Source: JBDREF01 sp043820045 (lineage in GTDB: Bacteria; Planctomycetota; Phycisphaerae; Sedimentisphaerales; Anaerobacaceae). Taken from it: 8,793 nt of DNA. Positions 6,007 to 8,793 of the stretch are shown here, in pieces. The notes beneath the pieces are model-generated. The model did no database searches and was not told the origin of the DNA. It saw nothing but the letters and a program-made list of their open reading frames with translations. The stretch is from positions 1-8,793 of the forward strand of contig JBDREF010000276.1 in NCBI GenBank assembly GCA_043820045.1, written 5' to 3'. The position numbers were made by a program, and so were the translations under genes. The first letter of the stretch is position 1. Every line of letters starts with the position of its first letter.

Positions 6007-6858
6007 ATGGCTGACGGTGTGTTGAAGGTTGCTACTTGTCAGTTTGCCGTGGGGCGTTCGATCACACGAAATTCGCGGGCAATCTGCGATTTTCTGCGCA
6101 AAGCGCACAAGGCCGGGGCGGACATCGTGCATTTTTCCGAATGCGCGCTTAGCGGCTACGTGGGCACGGACTTTCCTAACTTCGAGGGATACGACTGGGA
6201 GTTGCTTGAAGAAGAGACGCAGAAGATAATGGCGCTTACGGCCGAACTTGCCCTCTGGGTCGTTCTCGGCAGTACTCACAGATTGACCGAGCCGAACAAG
6301 CCGCACAACAGTCTGTACCTGATAAATCCCAAAGGCAAAATCGTTAATCGATATGACAAGCGGTTCTGCACGCCGGGCGACCTGAGAAGAATGACGCCGG
6401 GTAACAGGTTCGTAAATTTCAAAGTGAACGGCGTCAAGTGCTCGCTGCTGATATGCTTCGACCTGCGATTCCCCGAACTCTATCGAGAATTGTACAAGCA
6501 CAAAGTCAACTGCATTTTCCAGTCCTTTTACAACGCGCGGCAGAAAGGCCCGAGCGTGCATACGCACATCATGCGACAGACAATGCAGTGCCGGGCGGCG
6601 ACGAACCATTTCTGGGTGAGCATGTCGAATTCGAGCGGGTACTACTGCCCCTATCCATCGTGCTTTATTCAGCCGGACGGCCGGATAATCCGACAACTGA
6701 AGGCAAATCGCGCAGGTCTGATGGTTAACAAAGTCGATTTGAGCAGGAAATTTTACGACCCGATGGCTGATTTCCGCGACATGGCCATCGCCGGAACGCT
6801 GCACAACGGCCGGGAAGTCATCAACGACCTGCGCTCAACCGACACGAGAAGCCTTTAG
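6007..6858 (+). CDS. Carbon-nitrogen hydrolase, nitrilase superfamily (cytoplasmic)
   Basis: 283-residue single-domain member of the nitrilase superfamily with no signal peptide. The triad is intact: Glu45 (HFSECALSGY), Lys118 (RYDKRF) and Cys150 (LLICFDLRFPE). The length is typical of omega-amidase, N-carbamoyl-amidohydrolase and beta-ureidopropionase-like branches; the branch and substrate cannot be told from sequence reading alone. It is cysteine-rich (ten Cys). The ATG at 6007 is preceded by AGGAG at 5992-5996 (10-bp spacing, slightly long). It diverges from the exported hydrolase, and the two differ in length, domain make-up and local sequence around the triad, so they are not recent duplicates. 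A 135-bp gap follows before the DUF1573 gene, so it is probably a separate transcription unit. Confidence 0.92.
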   Translation: MADGVLKVATCQFAVGRSITRNSRAICDFLRKAHKAGADIVHFSECALSGYVGTDFPNFEGYDWELLEEETQKIMALTAELALWVVLGSTHRLTEPNKPHNSLYLINPKGKIVNRYDKRFCTPGDLRRMTPGNRFVNFKVNGVKCSLLICFDLRFPELYRELYKHKVNCIFQSFYNARQKGPSVHTHIMRQTMQCRAATNHFWVSMSNSSGYYCPYPSCFIQPDGRIIRQLKANRAGLMVNKVDLSRKFYDPMADFRDMAIAGTLHNGREVINDLRSTDTRSL

Positions 6859-6881
6859 AGGCGCAGGCGAACATGAGGCCG

Positions 6882-6930
6882 GCCTGCTGCGTATTAACGC
6901 TGGAAATTCCTTGCTTGCAGGCGTATTTTT
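6882..6930 (+). terminator. Possible weak Rho-independent terminator after the hydrolase gene
   Basis: GCCTGC (6882-6887) pairs with GCAGGC (6917-6922) across a long 29-base loop, followed by GTATTTTT. An alternative smaller structure uses ACGCTG (6897-6902) with CAGGCGT (6918-6924, one bulge). The T-run (6926-6930) and position fit a terminator, but the stem is short and the loop long. Confidence 0.3.
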
Positions 6931-6939
6931 CACTAAACT
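6911..6939 (+). promoter_or_regulatory. Weak candidate promoter for the DUF1573 gene
   Basis: TTGCTT (6911-6916) and TAAACT (6934-6939) are 17 bp apart and lie 55 bp upstream of the ATG at 6994. The match to the sigma-70 consensus is only partial. Confidence 0.22.
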
Positions 6940-6993
6940 ACAGGTCGTTATTTAGTCGAAAGTTACATCACAATTTGATTTGGAGATAAGACT

Positions 6994-8091
6994 ATGAAAC
7001 GCGACTATTCTTTTATCATCTGCCTCATTGTCAGTCTTGCACTGTTTGTGCAAAGCGGCTGTCAGAATCAGGCCAAATCGTCCGCAGGGCCGCTCACCGA
7101 GACCGGCGAACCGCTCCAGCGGGTTGAAGGCACGCCGCAGTCCGATAAGCCATCGCCCAAGATCACCTTCGAGACCACGGGCCATGATTTCGGCGAGGTC
7201 GGGCCGAACATTGATAACGTCGGCGAGATTAAGTTCACAAACGCCGGAGAAGGGCCGTTGGAGATCACGAAGGTCGGGAAATGTTGCGGCGTCGTGGTTA
7301 CATTGGACAAGATGGAATACGAACCCGGCGAAAGCGGGGCGCTGCAAGTGAAGTGGAAATCAGGCTCTTACCCGACGACGTTTACCCGCCAGGTGGTCAT
7401 CCACAGCAACGACCCGGCAAACCCCGCTGCAACCCTGACCATAACGGCCAAAGTCGTGAACCGGATCGCCTTCGAGCCGAATAGATTGAAGCTCTTCCTT
7501 GACGAGGAGAACGCCGGCTGCCAGAAAATCGCCATCAGAAGCCTTGACGACAAGCCGTTCTCGATAACTGGATTCGCATCGACCGGTGATTGCATCGCCG
7601 CCGACTTTGATCCTTCCGTGGAAGCGACGAAATTTGTTCTTGAACCCAAAGTCTATGCGGAAAAGCTGCAAAAGAATCTCAAAGGGCGCATCAGCATCGG
7701 CACGACTCATCCGGAAGGCAAATCAGCCGATATTCTCTTCGATGTCATGCCGAAATATACGGTCAGCCCGCCGCTGCTTATCATTTTCGACGCTCAACCG
7801 GAGAAGCCGACATTGAGAAAAATCTCCATACTGAACAACTACCGCAAGGACTTCGAGATTGAATCAGTAACGTCCAAAGGTAACGTAATCGGCGTCAAGA
7901 TGGTCGAGCAAAAGAAAGTGTCCAACGGATACCAGCTCGATCTTGAGCTGACCCCACCTGCGGCCGCGGATAAAGTTAGATTCACCGATACGTTAAATGT
8001 GAACCTCAAGGGCGGCGAGAAGCTGTCAGTTACGTGCAACGGCTGGTATTCGGGCAGGAAAGCCAAGCCCAAGCCTGAAGCTGGAGAGTAA
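6994..8091 (+). CDS. DUF1573-domain lipoprotein
   Basis: 365-residue envelope protein of unknown function. The N-terminus MKRDYSFIICLIVSLALFVQSGC has a charged start, a hydrophobic core and a lipobox-like QSGC, so Cys23 is the probable lipidated residue (the -3 position, Gln, is atypical). A low-complexity linker follows to about residue 55. Residues 57-155 are a DUF1573 (ASPM-SPD-2-Hydin-like, immunoglobulin-fold) domain: HDFGEVG (64-70), IKFTNAGEGPLEITKV (79-94), the Cys-containing turn KCCG (96-99), YEPGESGALQVKW (109-121) and VVIHSNDPANP (134-144). The rest (about 158-350) is beta-rich and may contain two more similar folds of weaker resemblance. The start is supported by GGAG at 6982-6985 with 8-bp spacing. 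The gene lies 7 bp before the next ORF and is very likely cotranscribed with it. The family is abundant in planctomycetes and Bacteroidetes; a binding or scaffolding role is inferred only. Confidence 0.9.
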   Translation: MKRDYSFIICLIVSLALFVQSGCQNQAKSSAGPLTETGEPLQRVEGTPQSDKPSPKITFETTGHDFGEVGPNIDNVGEIKFTNAGEGPLEITKVGKCCGVVVTLDKMEYEPGESGALQVKWKSGSYPTTFTRQVVIHSNDPANPAATLTITAKVVNRIAFEPNRLKLFLDEENAGCQKIAIRSLDDKPFSITGFASTGDCIAADFDPSVEATKFVLEPKVYAEKLQKNLKGRISIGTTHPEGKSADILFDVMPKYTVSPPLLIIFDAQPEKPTLRKISILNNYRKDFEIESVTSKGNVIGVKMVEQKKVSNGYQLDLELTPPAAADKVRFTDTLNVNLKGGEKLSVTCNGWYSGRKAKPKPEAGE

Positions 8092-8098
8092 AGGTCGT

Positions 8099-8793
8099 TT
8101 GAATATCCGTTCCAGAGCTAAGAAAAAGCTGTTTGTCGCACTGTTTCTGACGGGGCTGATCGCTGGGGTCTCGTGTGAGGTGGCTGCGCCGACAAAGGGT
8201 CCAAAGCAGGAAAGACCACGCGGCGGCACGGATGCGGTCAGCATCTTCCTCACGGGCAACGTCCTCGGGACATTGAAGCCCTGCGGCTGCTCCGGCGGGC
8301 AGCTCGGCGGGCTTGACAGGCGCCCGGCCATATTCAACGCCGTACCCAGGGGCAAAAGGCTGGTTTTGGACACCGGCTCGCTCGTAAGAGGCGACAGCGA
8401 TCAGGAGCTTATCAAGTACAGCATCATAATGCAGGCGATGGGCCTTCTCGACTACGATTTGGTCAATCTGACGGAAGAGGACCTCGAAACAGCACGCAAT
8501 CTCGGATTGCTGGACAGTTCCTCTGTCACCCTTATAAGCCCCTATGGAACCGGCGAGATAGCGGGACCATTTCAAAAGCAATACGTGTTGGATGGCGAGA
8601 ATATCACGATATCAATCGCAACCTTCGATCCTGAGACATCCCCGATAGAGCAGGTTCGGGAATTCTTCCCCGCACGCAAGGGCGGTCAAAAGGACGTCAA
8701 CATCCTGATCATAAGCGGGCGCAACGATGCCGTCATATCTTCGATATCGCAAACGGGAATTGTTGACTGCATCATTTGTCCCGCCGAATCCGA
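8099..8793 (+). CDS. Exported KPCGC-motif protein resembling a degenerate metallophosphoesterase (partial)
   Basis: The frame is open from a TTG at 8099 to the window edge (231 complete codons); the 3' end is missing. No ATG lies near the start; AAGG at 8091-8094 gives a 4-bp-spaced ribosome site overlapping the previous stop. The N-terminus NIRSRAKKKLFVALFLTGLIAGVSC is a signal peptide, possibly lipoprotein-type at Cys26 (imperfect lipobox GVSC). The core then reads LTGNVLGTLKPCGCSGGQLGGLDRR (51-75) and RLVLDTGSLVRG (87-98). That layout matches UshA/calcineurin-like phosphoesterases (NDxHG ... GGLARR ... LLDAGDxxQG). However, the Asp-x-His pair reads as TGN, the GD Asp is Ser94, and the GNHE position reads LTEEDL (124-129). 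It is probably an envelope pseudoenzyme whose CxC pair (Cys62/Cys64) replaces the metal site. I recall KPCGC proteins as a recognisable group but cannot name a function. Confidence 0.8.
   Translation, partial: MNIRSRAKKKLFVALFLTGLIAGVSCEVAAPTKGPKQERPRGGTDAVSIFLTGNVLGTLKPCGCSGGQLGGLDRRPAIFNAVPRGKRLVLDTGSLVRGDSDQELIKYSIIMQAMGLLDYDLVNLTEEDLETARNLGLLDSSSVTLISPYGTGEIAGPFQKQYVLDGENITISIATFDPETSPIEQVREFFPARKGGQKDVNILIISGRNDAVISSISQTGIVDCIICPAES

Noticed and set aside
5899..6804. 301-codon open frame on the minus strand
   Set aside because: It lies antisense to the plus-strand hydrolase, which has an intact catalytic triad and clear family motifs. The antisense translation shows no recognisable domain; it is a shadow of codon bias.
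6873..6989. 38-codon ORF in the gap before the DUF1573 gene
   Set aside because: No Shine-Dalgarno, no recognisable features, and it overlaps the candidate terminator and promoter. Chance is the simplest explanation.
8026..8581. Overlapping minus-strand frames of 115 and 183 codons at the right edge
   Set aside because: They are antisense to the DUF1573 and KPCGC genes, which have export signals and recognisable motifs; the antisense frames have none.

Overview
The window looks like chromosomal DNA from a Gram-negative, PVC-type bacterium. My best guess is a planctomycete of the Phycisphaerae/Sedimentisphaerales kind. The grounds are a DUF1573 lipoprotein next to a 'KPCGC' envelope protein, an exported carbon-nitrogen hydrolase with a jelly-roll front end, UUG start codons, moderate GC, and a CAGATT-rich dispersed repeat. 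The placement is an inference from gene content; no marker gene here settles it.

Layout. Positions 1-4250 hold a minus-strand housekeeping cluster read in the order tmk (thymidylate kinase) -> holB (DNA polymerase III delta') -> ricT/yaaT (PSP1-domain protein) -> metG (methionyl-tRNA synthetase, cut by the window edge). This core order resembles the tmk-holB-yaaT-metS neighbourhood of Bacillus. Upstream of tmk, 4375-5736 (minus) encodes an exported nitrilase-superfamily enzyme. A 270-bp divergent intergenic region separates it from a second, cytoplasmic nitrilase-superfamily enzyme at 6007-6858 (plus). The plus strand continues with a DUF1573 lipoprotein (6994-8091) and, 7 bp later, a UUG-started exported protein with a KPCGC motif that runs off the right edge (8099-8793). 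The last two look like one transcription unit working in the cell envelope.

The most interesting object is a 168-bp inverted-repeat element at 3465-3632, between tmk and holB. Its roughly 30-bp arms start AGCCACAGATT and are built from 9-bp units. Between them lies a 27-codon minus-strand ORF that reads as the N-terminus of a GxxExxY (PDDEXK_3-like) protein joined in frame to the C-terminus of the same family, with the nuclease-like core missing. It therefore looks like a MITE-like, internally deleted remnant of a GxxExxY cassette. The element supplies the last five codons and the stop codon of tmk, and its other end lies 8 bp from the holB start, where no Shine-Dalgarno is visible.

A second candidate is the KPCGC protein at the right edge. 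It resembles a UshA/calcineurin-type metallophosphoesterase in which the metal-binding motifs that can be seen are replaced, so it may be a pseudoenzyme partnered with the DUF1573 lipoprotein.
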